In this document: in pieces, positions 56,021 to 64,000 of the stretch
How the letters are laid out: each line of letters opens with the position of its first letter
How positions within the stretch are numbered: the first letter of the stretch is position 1
NCBI RefSeq assembly: GCF_018129005.1
Contig: NZ_JAAEDL010000005.1
Coordinates: 170,459 to 234,458 of the forward strand
DNA length: 64,000 nt
Direction of reading: 5' to 3'
Source of the DNA: Neoroseomonas eburnea
GTDB taxonomy: Bacteria > Pseudomonadota > Alphaproteobacteria > Acetobacterales > Acetobacteraceae
Translations under genes and position numbers: made by a program
The notes under the pieces: generated by a model
Told to the model about the DNA's origin: nothing
Database searches by the model: none
What the model saw: the letters and a program-made list of their open reading frames with translations, nothing else

Positions 56021-56151
56021 GGTGGGGGGAGAAGGGAACTTCTCCCCCCCCACCCCCCTCAACCTTCTTTGGCACCTGGGAACTGACCTCGGCGGTCAGT
56101 TCCCGGTGGCCAAAGAACGGAGGGGGAGCGGGGGAGGTTCTCCTCCCCCGC
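56021..56151. repeat. Hairpin cluster between hisS and prfA
   Basis: Three adjacent hairpins in 131 bases: ggtggggggagaag with cttctccccccccacc (56021-56054, two-C bulge); ttctttggc..gggaactgacc with ggtcagttccc..gccaaagaa (56065-56117, nine plus eleven bp around an internal loop); gcgggggagg-ttct-cctcccccgc (56128-56151, ten bp perfect). The last one ends 19 bases before the prfA ATG. They may end hisS transcription or be part of a mobile palindromic repeat. Confidence 0.7.
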
Positions 56152-56170
56152 CCTTCCCGGACCGCCGCGC

Positions 56171-57226
56171 ATGAGCCTCCCCGCCCGCCTCGATCGCCTC
56201 CTCGCCCGCGCGGAGGAGATCCGCCACATCCTCTCCACCGCCCCCGGGGCCGAGATCGGCGCCCTGTCGAAGGAGCTGTCGGAACTCGAGCCGCTGGTCG
56301 AGAAGGTCGCGGCGTATCGCGCGGCCGAAAGGGCGCGCGATGAGGCCGAGGCCATGATGGCCGACCCCGAGATGCGCGACCTCGCTGAGGCCGAATGGCT
56401 CGAGCAGAAGCAGCGCGTGCCGGAGCTGGAGCGCGACATCCGCCTCATGCTTCTGCCGCGCGATGAGGCGGATGAGCGCAGCGCGATCCTCGAGGTCCGC
56501 CCCGCCGCCGGCGGCGACGAGGCCGGCCTCTTCGCCGCCGAGCTGTTCCGCGCCTACCAGCGCTATGCCGAAGCCCGCGGCTGGCGCTTCGAGGTGCTGG
56601 ACTACGACGAGAGCGATCTCGGCGGGATCAAGGGCGCGACGGCCGAGATCACCGGGCGCGGCGTCTTCGCGCGACTGAAGTACGAAAGCGGCGTGCATCG
56701 CGTGCAGCGCGTGCCGGCGACCGAGACGCAGGGCCGCATCCACACCTCGACCGTCACCGTTGCCGTGCTGCCGGAGGCGGAGGAGGTGGACGTGCAGGTC
56801 AATGATTCGGACCTGCGCATCGACACCTACCGCGCCTCGGGGGCCGGCGGGCAGCACGTGAACAAGACCGATTCCGCCGTGCGCATCACGCATGTCCCGA
56901 CCGGCATCGTCGTTGCGATGCAGGAGGAGAAGTCCCAGCACAAGAACCGCGCCAAGGCGATGAAGGTGCTGCGGGCGCGGCTCTATGAGCAGCAGCGCGC
57001 CGCGCTGGCCGCGACGCGCGCGGCGGACCGCAAGGGCCAGGTCGGCACCGGCGACCGGTCGGAACGTATCCGCACCTACAACTTCCCGCAGGGGCGGGTG
57101 ACCGACCACCGCATCGGCCTGACGCTGCACAAGATCGACCGCGTCATGCTCGGTGAGCTCGACGAGATCATCGACGCGCTGACCGCCGAGGAACAGGCGG
57201 CGCGGCTGGCCGCCGAGGCGGCGTGA
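56171..57226 (+). CDS. prfA: Peptide chain release factor 1
   Basis: RF1 recognises UAA and UAG. The 351-residue protein has the codon-recognition loop PAT at [22 protein letters not shown] near residues 182-203, and the peptidyl-hydrolysis motif GGQ in [17 protein letters not shown] near 225-242; RF1 rather than RF2 is supported by the PAT motif (RF2 has SPF). The start is [11 protein letters not shown]; no clear ribosome site is seen. The next gene, prmC, which methylates the GGQ Gln, overlaps the stop by one base (TGATG), so the two are coupled. Confidence 0.97.
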   Translation: MSLPARLDRLLARAEEIRHILSTAPGAEIGALSKELSELEPLVEKVAAYRAAERARDEAEAMMADPEMRDLAEAEWLEQKQRVPELERDIRLMLLPRDEADERSAILEVRPAAGGDEAGLFAAELFRAYQRYAEARGWRFEVLDYDESDLGGIKGATAEITGRGVFARLKYESGVHRVQRVPATETQGRIHTSTVTVAVLPEAEEVDVQVNDSDLRIDTYRASGAGGQHVNKTDSAVRITHVPTGIVVAMQEEKSQHKNRAKAMKVLRARLYEQQRAALAATRAADRKGQVGTGDRSERIRTYNFPQGRVTDHRIGLTLHKIDRVMLGELDEIIDALTAEEQAARLAAEAA

Positions 57227-58113
57227 TGTCCGGCTGCGCCGATCCGGACGGGTCGGTCGGCGCCTTCCTCTGTCAGGCGGGGCAGGTGCTGCGTGCGGCA
57301 GGGATCGAGTCGCCGCGGCTCGAAGCGCGGCGACTGCTGGCCCATGTGCTGGCCTGCCGGGAGGAGGACCTGCTGCGCGACCCGCGGGCGCCGGTGCCGG
57401 CTGATCGGGGCGCGGCCTTCGCCGCTCTGCTGCGCCGCCGCGCCGCGCGGGAGCCGCTGGCGCATCTGCTCGGCCATGTCGGGTTCTGGACGCTGGACCT
57501 GGCCGTCTCGGACGCGACGCTGGTGCCGCGCCCGGATTCGGAGGCCGTGGTGGAGGCCGCGCTCGCCGCCTTCGCCGACAGGGGGAAGGTGCGGCGGGTG
57601 CTGGACCTTGGCACCGGCACGGGGGCGCTGCTGCTGGCCGTGCTGGCCGAGTGCCCCGGGGCCTGGGGGGTGGGTGTGGACCTGGCCCCGGCCGCGGCCC
57701 GCCTGGCGGCGTCCAATGCCGTGGCGAATGGGTTGGCGGATCGCGCCTGCTTCGTCGCGGCCGACTGGGAGGCACCTCTCGCGGGCACCTTCGACCTCGT
57801 GCTGTCGAATCCGCCCTACATCGTCAGCGAGGCGATTCCCGGCCTGATGCCGGAGGTCGCGCGGCACGAGCCGCGGCTGGCGCTCGATGGCGGGGTGGAT
57901 GGGCTGGATGCCTATCGCCACATCCTGCGCCGGGTGCCGGGGCTGCTGGCGCCGGGCGGGCGGGCGGTCCTGGAGATCGGCGTCGGCCAGCGGCCGGAGG
58001 TCGAGGCGATCGCGCGGCGGGAGGGCCTGGGCCTGCTCGCCTGCGGTCGCGACCTCGGGGATATCGAGCGCGCCCTGGTCTTTGGCGTGGCCGGGCCGGA
58101 TGCGACAGGATGA
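57226..58113 (+). CDS. prmC: Peptide chain release factor N5-glutamine methyltransferase
   Basis: PrmC methylates the Gln of the GGQ motif of RF1 and RF2. The 295-residue product has an N-terminal helical domain (residues about 10-90) and a class I methyltransferase domain with the SAM motif VLDLGTGTGALLLAVLAECPG near residues 126-145 and the catalytic NPPYIVSEAI near 190. ATG at 57226 is one base into the prfA stop; a GTG at 57223 is equally possible. Its neighbour prfA is its substrate gene, and a DUF4167 gene follows, as is usual in alphaproteobacteria. Confidence 0.96.
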   Translation: MSGCADPDGSVGAFLCQAGQVLRAAGIESPRLEARRLLAHVLACREEDLLRDPRAPVPADRGAAFAALLRRRAAREPLAHLLGHVGFWTLDLAVSDATLVPRPDSEAVVEAALAAFADRGKVRRVLDLGTGTGALLLAVLAECPGAWGVGVDLAPAAARLAASNAVANGLADRACFVAADWEAPLAGTFDLVLSNPPYIVSEAIPGLMPEVARHEPRLALDGGVDGLDAYRHILRRVPGLLAPGGRAVLEIGVGQRPEVEAIARREGLGLLACGRDLGDIERALVFGVAGPDATG

Positions 58114-58355
58114 GGCCGGGGGGGCGGACAAAAAACCGTTTGGCGCCCCGGCTGGTGGCGGCTAGTTTGCGGGTGCGGCCGGGCAGGCAGCTTCTTCCTC
58201 TGACCTGGTTGATGCGGGTGGCGGGCTGGTCCCGCCGGCACGGCCCGGGGCCGCTTGGATGAACGATACCGGCGATTTGCCGCGCATGGCGGGCCCTTAA
58301 GGGTTCTGGCCTAGCCCGGCGCGGCGCCGATGCGGGACAGCGAAACACGATACCG

Positions 58356-58817
58356 ATGAACATGAAGCGCATGCGCGGCCGCGGCGGCCATCGCCACGGC
58401 GGGGGCGGCGGCCAGTTCCGCCACGGAGGCGGCGGCGGAGGGGGGGGCGGCGACCGTCAGCCCCTGAACCGCAACCACGTCTTCGACTCGAACGGACCCG
58501 ACATGCGTCTGCGCGGGACGGCGCAGCAGCTGTTCGAGAAGTACCTCCAGCTCGGCCGCGATGCGACGAGCGGTGGCGACCGCGTGATGGCGGAATCCTA
58601 CTTCCAGCATGCGGAGCACTATTTCCGCATCCTCAACGCCATGAACCAGGCCGCCGCGCAGCACCAGCAGACGCAGCAGCGCCGCTTCCAGCAGGCCGAG
58701 GGCGGCGAGGGCGAGGCATCCGAGCCGGCCGAGATGAACGGCCAGGCCAGCCAGGAGTTCGGCGACGGCGAGGGCGCCGCCGGCGAAGCGGCCGGCGAGG
58801 CGCGCGAGCCGGCCTGA
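58356..58817 (+). CDS. DUF4167 family protein
   Basis: A 153-residue protein with a Gly/His/Arg-rich N terminus (RGRGGHRHGGGGGQFRHGGGGGG) that is RNA-binding-like, then the conserved DUF4167 core (FDSNGPDMRLRGTAQQLFEKYLQLGRDATSGGDRVMAESYFQHAEHYFRILNAMNQ) near residues 43-98, and an acidic Ala/Glu/Gly-rich tail. DUF4167 proteins follow prfA-prmC in many alphaproteobacteria; their job is unknown. The 242-base gap after prmC, with a gap of no other gene, suggests its own promoter. Confidence 0.92.
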   Translation: MNMKRMRGRGGHRHGGGGGQFRHGGGGGGGGGDRQPLNRNHVFDSNGPDMRLRGTAQQLFEKYLQLGRDATSGGDRVMAESYFQHAEHYFRILNAMNQAAAQHQQTQQRRFQQAEGGEGEASEPAEMNGQASQEFGDGEGAAGEAAGEAREPA

Positions 58818-58830
58818 CGCCGCGGGGCGT

Positions 58831-59595
58831 TCAGCCGGCCGGGTCGGTGACCTCGAGCGCGTCGCCGACCGATATGCGCCCACCCTCCAGGACCTCGGCA
58901 TAGACGCCGAGGTCGGGGTGGCCGAAATGCTGGCGCAGCCAGCGTGGCGGCTCGGCGTCCCGCTCGCCGGTCGCCGGGTTCACCTCTGTCGCCGGGCAGC
59001 GGACGATGCGCTTGATGACGCGCAGCCGCGCCTGGCCGAGCAGGATCTCCCGCCCCAGCAGGTCGAATTCGGCCCAGGGCGCGGCGCCCGACACATAGAC
59101 ATTCGCCCGGAAGCGCAGCGGGTCGAGGGTGGCCCCGGCCGCCTGTTCGAGCGCGTGCAGGCTCGACAGGCCGATGATCGAGACGACCTTCTTCGCGACG
59201 TCGGAGAAGGAATGGCCCGGCGCCTCCAGGAAGCGCGGCGTGCCGCGGGCCTCCTCGCCCAGGAAGGCCGCGAGGTGGGCGGCGATGGCGGCGCGGCCTT
59301 CTTCCGTGCGCGTGTCGCCCAGGAACAGGGGCGCCCCCGGCAGGCGGATGGCGAGCTGGCCGGTCCGCGCGTCGAAGGCCGAATGGGCCATGGCGAGGCG
59401 GGCATTCACCATCAGGCAGGCGAAGTTGCGCTTGGGCAGCCAGGCGGGGGCCGTCGGATCGAAGGGCGAATCGCCCTGTGCGAGGGCGAAGCGGCGATCG
59501 TGCGGGAGGGTTTCGCCAGGGGTGAGCGTCACCTCTTCCAGCGCCTCCGCGGTCAGGCCTTTCACGGGGTAGCGATAGATCGTCTCGATGCGCAT
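58831..59595 (-). CDS. MOSC-domain protein (MOSC N-terminal beta barrel plus MOSC)
   Basis: A 254-residue protein starting [40 protein letters not shown], the MOSC N-terminal barrel. The MOSC domain follows at about residues 115-250 with the Cys-containing [20 protein letters not shown] segment near residue 202; this Cys is where sulfur or molybdenum cofactor binds in the family. MOSC proteins act in Moco sulfuration or amidoxime reduction. The start at 59595 fits the family. It is divergent from clpB, with an FNR-like box in the shared gap. Confidence 0.92.
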   Translation of the reverse strand: MRIETIYRYPVKGLTAEALEEVTLTPGETLPHDRRFALAQGDSPFDPTAPAWLPKRNFACLMVNARLAMAHSAFDARTGQLAIRLPGAPLFLGDTRTEEGRAAIAAHLAAFLGEEARGTPRFLEAPGHSFSDVAKKVVSIIGLSSLHALEQAAGATLDPLRFRANVYVSGAAPWAEFDLLGREILLGQARLRVIKRIVRCPATEVNPATGERDAEPPRWLRQHFGHPDLGVYAEVLEGGRISVGDALEVTDPAG

Positions 59596-59603
59596 GGCGG
59601 CCC

Positions 59604-59633
59604 CTTGAAGCAGATCAAGGACGCTTACCACAT
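59604..59633 (+). promoter_or_regulatory. Heat-shock-type promoter and overlapping FNR-like box of clpB
   Basis: CTTGAA at 59604-59609, an 18-base spacer, and CCACAT at 59628-59633 resemble an alphaproteobacterial RpoH promoter. The same bases include TTGAAGCAGATCAA (59605-59618), one mismatch from the FNR consensus TTGAT-N4-ATCAA. The gap lies between divergent MOSC and clpB genes, 73 to 102 bases before the clpB ATG. Confidence 0.55.
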
Positions 59634-59651
59634 GGTCGTGCGACAGAGGCG

Positions 59652-59680
59652 AACCCGCCGCCCCGATGGGGGCGGGTTTT
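59652..59680 (+). promoter_or_regulatory. Terminator-like hairpin in the clpB leader
   Basis: aacccgccgcccc (59652-59664) pairs with gggggcgggtt (59668-59678) with one bulged G, followed by TTTT. Transcription is towards clpB, whose ATG is 26 bases further. An attenuator, an RNA thermometer or a stop for upstream noise are all possible; sequence alone cannot tell. Confidence 0.5.
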
Positions 59681-59705
59681 GCCTGTCCGCTCAGGAGAGG
59701 GACAT

Positions 59706-62291
59706 ATGGATATCGAGAAGTTCACCGACAGGGCCCGCGGCTTCCTGCAGGCCGCCCAGACCATCGCCATCCGCGAGTATCACCAGCAGGTGACGCCGGC
59801 ACATCTCGCCAAGGCGTTGCTGGATGATGCCGAGGGTGCCGCCAGCGGGTTGATCCGCGCGGCCGGCGGCGATCCCGCGCGGGCGAAGCAGGTGCTGGAG
59901 GCGAGCCTCGCGAAGCTGCCGAAGGTGTCCGGCGGCGGGGCGGGGCAGCCGCAGTTCACCCCCGACATCGTGCGGGTGCTGGATGCGGCGCAGCAGCAGG
60001 CGACGCGGGCTGGCGACGAGTTCGTCGCCCAGGACCGGCTGCTGGTGGCGCTGGCCGCGAGCGAAGGCGATGCCGGGCGCGCGCTGCGCGAGGCCGGCGC
60101 CGATCCGCAGCGGTTGGAGAAGGCCGTGGCCGACCTGCGCAAGGGCCGCACGGTCAACAGCCAGAATGCCGAGGAATCATTCGACGCGCTGAAGAAGTAC
60201 GCGCGGGACATCACGGAGGCGGCGCGGCAGGGCAAGCTCGATCCGGTCATTGGCCGGGATGAGGAGATCCGCCGCTCGATCCAGGTGCTGGCCCGGCGCA
60301 CCAAGAACAACCCGGTACTGATCGGCGAGCCCGGCGTCGGCAAGACGGCGATCGTCGAGGGCCTGGCGCTGCGCATCGTCAAGGGCGACGTGCCGGAGGC
60401 GCTCAAGGACAAGCGCGTGATGGCGCTCGACCTCGGCGCCATGGTGGCCGGCGCCAAGTATCGCGGCGAGTTCGAGGAACGTCTGAAGGGCGTGCTGCAG
60501 GAAGTGCAGCAGGCCGAGGGCGACATCATCCTGTTCATCGACGAGATGCACACGCTGGTCGGCGCCGGGAAGGCGGATGGGGCGATGGATGCCTCCAACC
60601 TGCTGAAGCCGGCGCTGGCGCGCGGCGAGCTGCACTGCATCGGCGCGACGACGCTCGACGAGTACCGCAAGCATGTCGAGAAGGACGCGGCGCTGGCGCG
60701 GCGCTTTCAGCCGGTCTTCGTGGGCGAGCCCAGCGTCGAGGACACCATCTCGATCCTGCGCGGCATCAAGGACAAGTACGAGACCCATCACGGCGTGCGC
60801 ATCACCGACAGCGCGCTGGTGGCCGCGGCGACACTGTCCAACCGCTACATCACGGACCGCTTCCTGCCCGACAAGGCAATCGACCTGGTGGACGAGGCGT
60901 CGTCCCGCCTGCGGATGCAGGTGGATTCCAAGCCCGAGGAGCTTGATGCGATCGACCGCGACCTGATGCGGTTGAAGATCGAGCGCGAGGCGCTGAAGAA
61001 GGAGGAGGACCCGGCCTCCCGCGATCGGCTCGCCAAGCTCGAGAAGGAGGTCGCCGACCTCGAGGAGCGCTCGCGCGAGATGACGCAGCGCTGGGAGGCG
61101 GAGAAGGGCAAGGTCGTCGAGAGCCAGAAGCTCAAGGAGCAACTCGACAAGGCGCGGACCGAGGTGGAGCTGGCGCAGCGCAAGGGCGATCTCGGCAAGG
61201 CGTCCGAACTGCTCTACGGCGTCATCCCGCAGATCGAGAAGAAGCTCGCCGAGGCGGGCGACAGCGATGCGCGCCTGGTGAACGAGGCGGTGACCGAGGA
61301 GGGCATCGCCGCGGTCGTCTCGCGCTGGACGGGTGTGCCGGTCGAGAAGATGCTCGAGGGCGAGCGCGCCAAGCTGCTGCGCATGGAGGACGAGCTCCGC
61401 CGCCGCGTCGTGGGGCAGGAAGAGGCGCTTGAGGCTGTCTCGAAGGCCGTGCGGCGGGCGCGGGCGGGGTTGCAGGACCCCAACCGGCCGATCGGGTCGT
61501 TCCTGTTCCTCGGGCCCACGGGCGTCGGCAAGACCGAACTCGTGAAGGCTCTGGCGCAGTTCCTGTTCGACGACGAACGGGCGATGACGCGCATCGACAT
61601 GTCCGAGTACATGGAGAAGCATGCCGTCTCCCGCCTGATCGGCGCGCCTCCGGGCTATGTCGGCTACGAGGAGGGTGGGGCGCTGACGGAAGCCGTGCGG
61701 CGCCGGCCCTACCAGGTGATCCTGTTTGACGAGGTCGAGAAGGCGCATGACGACGTCTTCAACGTCCTGCTGCAGGTGCTCGACGACGGGCGCCTGACGG
61801 ACGGGCAGGGGCGGACGGTCGATTTCCGCAACACGATCATCGTGCTGACCTCCAACCTCGGCAGCCAGGCGATCGCGGAGCTGCCGGAGAATGCCGAGAT
61901 CGACGCGGCGCGGCCGGCGGTGATGCGGGCGGTGCGCGAACGCTTCCGGCCTGAGTTCCTGAACCGGCTTGACGAGATCGTGCTGTTCCGGCGTCTGGCG
62001 CGCGGCGACATGGCCTCGATCGTCGATATCCAGCTCCAGCGGCTGCTGAAGCTGCTGGAGGACCGCAAGGTGCGGCTGGAGCTCGACGACAAGGCGCGGG
62101 AATGGCTCGCCGAGGCAGGTTACGACCCCGTCTACGGGGCGCGGCCGCTCAAGCGGGTGATCCAGCGGAACCTGCAGGACCGCTTGGCCGGGCTGCTGCT
62201 GGAAGGCAGCATCAAGGATGGCGATGTCGTGCGGGTGAGCGCGTCCCAGGACGGGCTGGAAGTGCGGCCGAACCTGGCCGCGGCGGCTTGA
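59706..62291 (+). CDS. clpB: ATP-dependent disaggregase ClpB
   Basis: An 861-residue AAA+ Hsp100 chaperone that pulls apart aggregates with DnaK. It has the N-terminal Clp repeats (residues about 4-140), AAA-1 with Walker A GEPGVGKT near residue 205, the coiled-coil middle domain (about 405-525), and AAA-2 with GPTGVGKT near 607. The second arginine finger and C-terminal D2 small domain are complete. ATG at 59706 ([13 protein letters not shown]) with ribosome site aggagaggg. A heat-shock-type promoter lies upstream. No ClpP-binding loop, as expected for ClpB. Confidence 0.97.
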   Translation: MDIEKFTDRARGFLQAAQTIAIREYHQQVTPAHLAKALLDDAEGAASGLIRAAGGDPARAKQVLEASLAKLPKVSGGGAGQPQFTPDIVRVLDAAQQQATRAGDEFVAQDRLLVALAASEGDAGRALREAGADPQRLEKAVADLRKGRTVNSQNAEESFDALKKYARDITEAARQGKLDPVIGRDEEIRRSIQVLARRTKNNPVLIGEPGVGKTAIVEGLALRIVKGDVPEALKDKRVMALDLGAMVAGAKYRGEFEERLKGVLQEVQQAEGDIILFIDEMHTLVGAGKADGAMDASNLLKPALARGELHCIGATTLDEYRKHVEKDAALARRFQPVFVGEPSVEDTISILRGIKDKYETHHGVRITDSALVAAATLSNRYITDRFLPDKAIDLVDEASSRLRMQVDSKPEELDAIDRDLMRLKIEREALKKEEDPASRDRLAKLEKEVADLEERSREMTQRWEAEKGKVVESQKLKEQLDKARTEVELAQRKGDLGKASELLYGVIPQIEKKLAEAGDSDARLVNEAVTEEGIAAVVSRWTGVPVEKMLEGERAKLLRMEDELRRRVVGQEEALEAVSKAVRRARAGLQDPNRPIGSFLFLGPTGVGKTELVKALAQFLFDDERAMTRIDMSEYMEKHAVSRLIGAPPGYVGYEEGGALTEAVRRRPYQVILFDEVEKAHDDVFNVLLQVLDDGRLTDGQGRTVDFRNTIIVLTSNLGSQAIAELPENAEIDAARPAVMRAVRERFRPEFLNRLDEIVLFRRLARGDMASIVDIQLQRLLKLLEDRKVRLELDDKAREWLAEAGYDPVYGARPLKRVIQRNLQDRLAGLLLEGSIKDGDVVRVSASQDGLEVRPNLAAAA

Positions 62292-62334
62292 GGATCGGCG
62301 GCCGGCGGGGTGTGCCCGCCGGCCGCTGCCCTGT

Positions 62335-63573
62335 TCAGTCGGCGGCCATCGCGACTTCCTCGCGCGTGCCGAGGCTGGCGGTGAGTCGCGCAAGCTGCCG
62401 CTGTGCGGTGCGGAAGGTCGCGAGATCCTGCCCTGCGAGGCGGACGGTCTGCTGGATGTGGCGGCCGGGATTCACCGGCCGGCCATGGACGGCGACCTCG
62501 TAGTGCAGGTGCGGGCCGGTCGAAAGGCCCGTCGAGCCGACGGCACCGATGACATCGCCTTGCCGGACCCTGCGCCCCGACGCGATACCGCGGCCGAAGC
62601 GGGAGAGGTGCGCGTACCGGGTTTCGACGCCGCCGCTGTGGCGGAGGCGGACCATACGGCCGTAGCCGCCCTCGTTCTTCGCGGAGACGACGACGCCGTC
62701 CGCGGCGGCATAGACCGGCGTGCCGGTTGGCGCACCGAAGTCGATGCCCTGGTGCATGCGGTTGAAGCCGAGGATCGGGTGGCTGCGCATGCCGAAGCGC
62801 GACGTCACGCGCGCACCGTCGAGCGGCGTGCGGAGAAAGGTGCGGCGCAGGCTGCGGCCGTCCGAATCGTACCAGTCGGTCGCTCCGCGGCGATCCTTGT
62901 GGCGCCAGATGGCGAGGGCGCGGCCGGAGAGGGTGAGCTCGGCATGGAGCACCTGGCCGTGGCCGAGGATATCGCCGTCGCCGTCCCGGTAGCGTTCGAA
63001 AAGGATCGTGAAACGGTCGCCCGGCTGGAGATCACGCTGGAAATCAACTTGGTGACCGAGGACCCGAATCAGGGAGAGGGCCAGGCCCGGGGGGACGCCG
63101 GCATTCGTCATGGCGGGGAAGAGGCCGCCATCGACGGTGCCCGCGGCGCGGACGACGAAGCGGCTGCGTGGGGCGAGGGTGTCCTCGGCCTGCCAGGTCT
63201 GGCCGTCCTGGCGGCGCACCCGGATGGTGCGGCCGGGCTGAGGCTCGATCTCGATTTCGAGCAGGGCAGGGGCCTCGTCGGGGCTGAGGCGGATGCCGAT
63301 CTCGTCCCCGGGCCGGAGGTCGCCTGGGCGGAACAGCGGCGCCAGGGCGGTCACCGCGGCATGGGCCTCGGCGGCATCGACGCCGGCGCTGTCGAGCAGG
63401 CGGGCGAGCGTGTCGCCGGGCCGCACGACGAGGATACGTTCCTGGGGGCGGGGCGGTGGTTCCGCCTCCGCGGTTGCGGCGGGCGGTTCCGGGGAGGGCT
63501 CGGACCTTGCCGGGCTGGCGGCCAGGAGCAGGGCGGTGAGAGGGAGAATGGCCAGGGCCAAGCGGGGCATCAT
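62335..63573 (-). CDS. M23 family murein metallopeptidase with LysM/OapA-like N-terminal domain
   Basis: A 412-residue periplasmic peptidase. A signal peptide covers residues 1-24 (ALAILPLTALLLAASPARS). A LysM/OapA-like region follows (ILVVRPGDTLARLLDSAGV near residues 45-64). The M23 domain has the zinc ligands H and D in MHQGIDFGAPTGTPVYAAADG near 278-298 and the final HLHYEVAVHG near 357-366. It cuts peptidoglycan peptide cross-bridges. It is probably an endopeptidase for cell growth or division, like MepM. ATG at 63573 is followed at once by another ATG. The start is close to the rRNA promoter region. Confidence 0.93.
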   Translation of the reverse strand: MMPRLALAILPLTALLLAASPARSEPSPEPPAATAEAEPPPRPQERILVVRPGDTLARLLDSAGVDAAEAHAAVTALAPLFRPGDLRPGDEIGIRLSPDEAPALLEIEIEPQPGRTIRVRRQDGQTWQAEDTLAPRSRFVVRAAGTVDGGLFPAMTNAGVPPGLALSLIRVLGHQVDFQRDLQPGDRFTILFERYRDGDGDILGHGQVLHAELTLSGRALAIWRHKDRRGATDWYDSDGRSLRRTFLRTPLDGARVTSRFGMRSHPILGFNRMHQGIDFGAPTGTPVYAAADGVVVSAKNEGGYGRMVRLRHSGGVETRYAHLSRFGRGIASGRRVRQGDVIGAVGSTGLSTGPHLHYEVAVHGRPVNPGRHIQQTVRLAGQDLATFRTAQRQLARLTASLGTREEVAMAAD

Positions 63574-63744
63574 GAGGAAGGGGTGCCTCCGAATCTGCGG
63601 GAGCGCGTTGCGCGGGCCGCTCTCCATCGGGCCTGGATTACAGTTCGTCAATGTTGCGGTCGAGGCTTGGCCGATTCGGCGATATCGAGATCAAGGGGGC
63701 AAGGCATGCACCCACGTCATAGCGTCTAGACCCGACAAACCCGT

Positions 63745-63773
63745 TTGACATGACAGATCGACGTCAGTAGAAA
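63745..63773 (+). promoter_or_regulatory. rRNA operon promoter P1 (TTGACA-17-TAGAAA)
   Basis: TTGACA at 63745-63750, a 17-base spacer and TAGAAA at 63768-63773. It is followed by a C tract and the imperfect hairpin ccccacgc...gcgggg. Strong consensus and position suggest a major rrn promoter. Confidence 0.75.
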
Positions 63774-63799
63774 CCCCCCCACGCCGCTGACGCGGGGTG

Positions 63800-63828
63800 T
63801 TGACCTTCCCGGGTTGGTCCGGTAGGTT
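63800..63828 (+). promoter_or_regulatory. rRNA operon promoter P2 (TTGACC-17-TAGGTT)
   Basis: TTGACC at 63800-63805, 17-base spacer, TAGGTT at 63823-63828, only 50 bases downstream of P1. The tandem layout is like that of rrn operons. Confidence 0.6.
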
Positions 63829-63834
63829 CTCTCC

Positions 63835-63852
63835 CCCGCCGAAGACGGCGGG
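63835..63852 (+). other. Leader hairpin of presumed rRNA operon
   Basis: cccgccg-aaga-cggcggg (7 bp, perfect) followed by TTT. It sits just downstream of P2, so it would be the first stem in the pre-rRNA leader. It could act as a processing site or early pause. Confidence 0.5.
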
Positions 63853-63910
63853 TTTCGCTGAATTGGCGAGTGGTGACCTCCCCTGAGGTTATCTCGGGTC
63901 GATCCGGCAT

Positions 63911-63922
63911 TGTTCTTTGACA
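63911..63922 (+). promoter_or_regulatory. boxA-like antitermination element of the rRNA leader
   Basis: TGTTCTTTGACA resembles the boxA element TGCTCTTTAACA and the GTTCTTTGACA stretch common in alphaproteobacterial 16S leaders. Nothing beyond it in the window looks protein-coding, so a 16S rRNA gene probably begins beyond the right edge. Confidence 0.7.
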
Positions 63923-64000
63923 GTTGCATCGGTTTTGGAAGTGTATGGTTCTTGGCTGTTCCTTGGTTTTTTGGGATGGCTGGGTGCTGGGCTGGAAGAT

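Larger units (their letters stand above)
63574..64000. other. Upstream region of a presumed rRNA operon
   Basis: Apart from the promoters, hairpin and boxA described separately, no gene is seen in 63574-64000. The sequence from 63911 to the right edge (rich in g and t: ggttttggaagtgtatggttcttggctg) has the look of an rRNA leader. The first part, 63574-63744, is the intergenic stretch upstream of the M23 gene. Confidence 0.55.

Overview
The window is 64 kb of very GC-rich, gene-dense chromosome. Gene content and order suggest an alphaproteobacterium, most likely Acetobacteraceae of the Roseomonas type: separate purS/purQ/purL, Grx4 with BolA, prfA-prmC-DUF4167, an EamA/FAD-oxidoreductase operon, and many GC hairpin repeats between genes. 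No 16S or database comparison was possible, so the family name is inference. About 66 protein genes are supported. I found no tRNA, CRISPR array, prophage or complete insertion sequence. The last 250 bases look like the promoter and leader of an rRNA operon whose 16S gene lies just past the right edge.

Layout. 0-3.4 kb: 3' end of cysS, a DUF305 protein, trmJ, a small membrane protein and rpsD with a clear promoter and terminator. 3.5-10.2 kb: a sulfotransferase, then a GntR regulator leading a same-strand run (cysteine-dioxygenase-like cupin, EamA permease, FAD amine oxidase, two unrecognised proteins). 10.2-14 kb: cysD-cysNC and divergent cysQ, which make and recycle activated sulfate (PAPS). 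14-20 kb: CBS-BON protein, thioesterase, SDR, GNAT, a secreted protein with four PPC-like repeats, lipocalin, polysaccharide deacetylase. 20-28 kb: cydDC, hsp20, a radical SAM protein, an OmpA-like lipoprotein, recQ and an exported protein.

28-35.4 kb is the purine block on the minus strand: purC-purS-(small membrane protein)-purQ, then purL-bolA-grxD. Between purQ and purL sits an AT-rich insert carrying one plus-strand orphan gene (31848-33116), next to a transposase-derived DUF4096 gene that overlaps the purL start. This is the most unusual part of the window.

35.5-48.5 kb: NRDE protein, a Tyr/Pro repeat protein, purB, terC, lipoprotein, trypsin-like protease, radC, map, an NDUFAF5-like methyltransferase, a four-rhodanese protein, comF, grxC, DUF1178 and a second sulfotransferase. 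48.8-63.6 kb: ubiG, lysC, a nitronate-monooxygenase-like protein, rodZ, ispG, a periplasmic protein, hisS, prfA, prmC, DUF4167, MOSC, clpB and an M23 peptidase.

Themes that link genes: sulfur (PAPS synthesis, PAP/PAPS phosphatase, two sulfotransferases, a CDO-like enzyme, multi-rhodanese, thiol exporter CydDC, glutaredoxins); purine synthesis; protein quality control, where hsp20 and clpB both carry FNR/FixK-like boxes upstream; and housekeeping translation genes. Several intergenic regions carry dispersed palindromic repeats, described separately.
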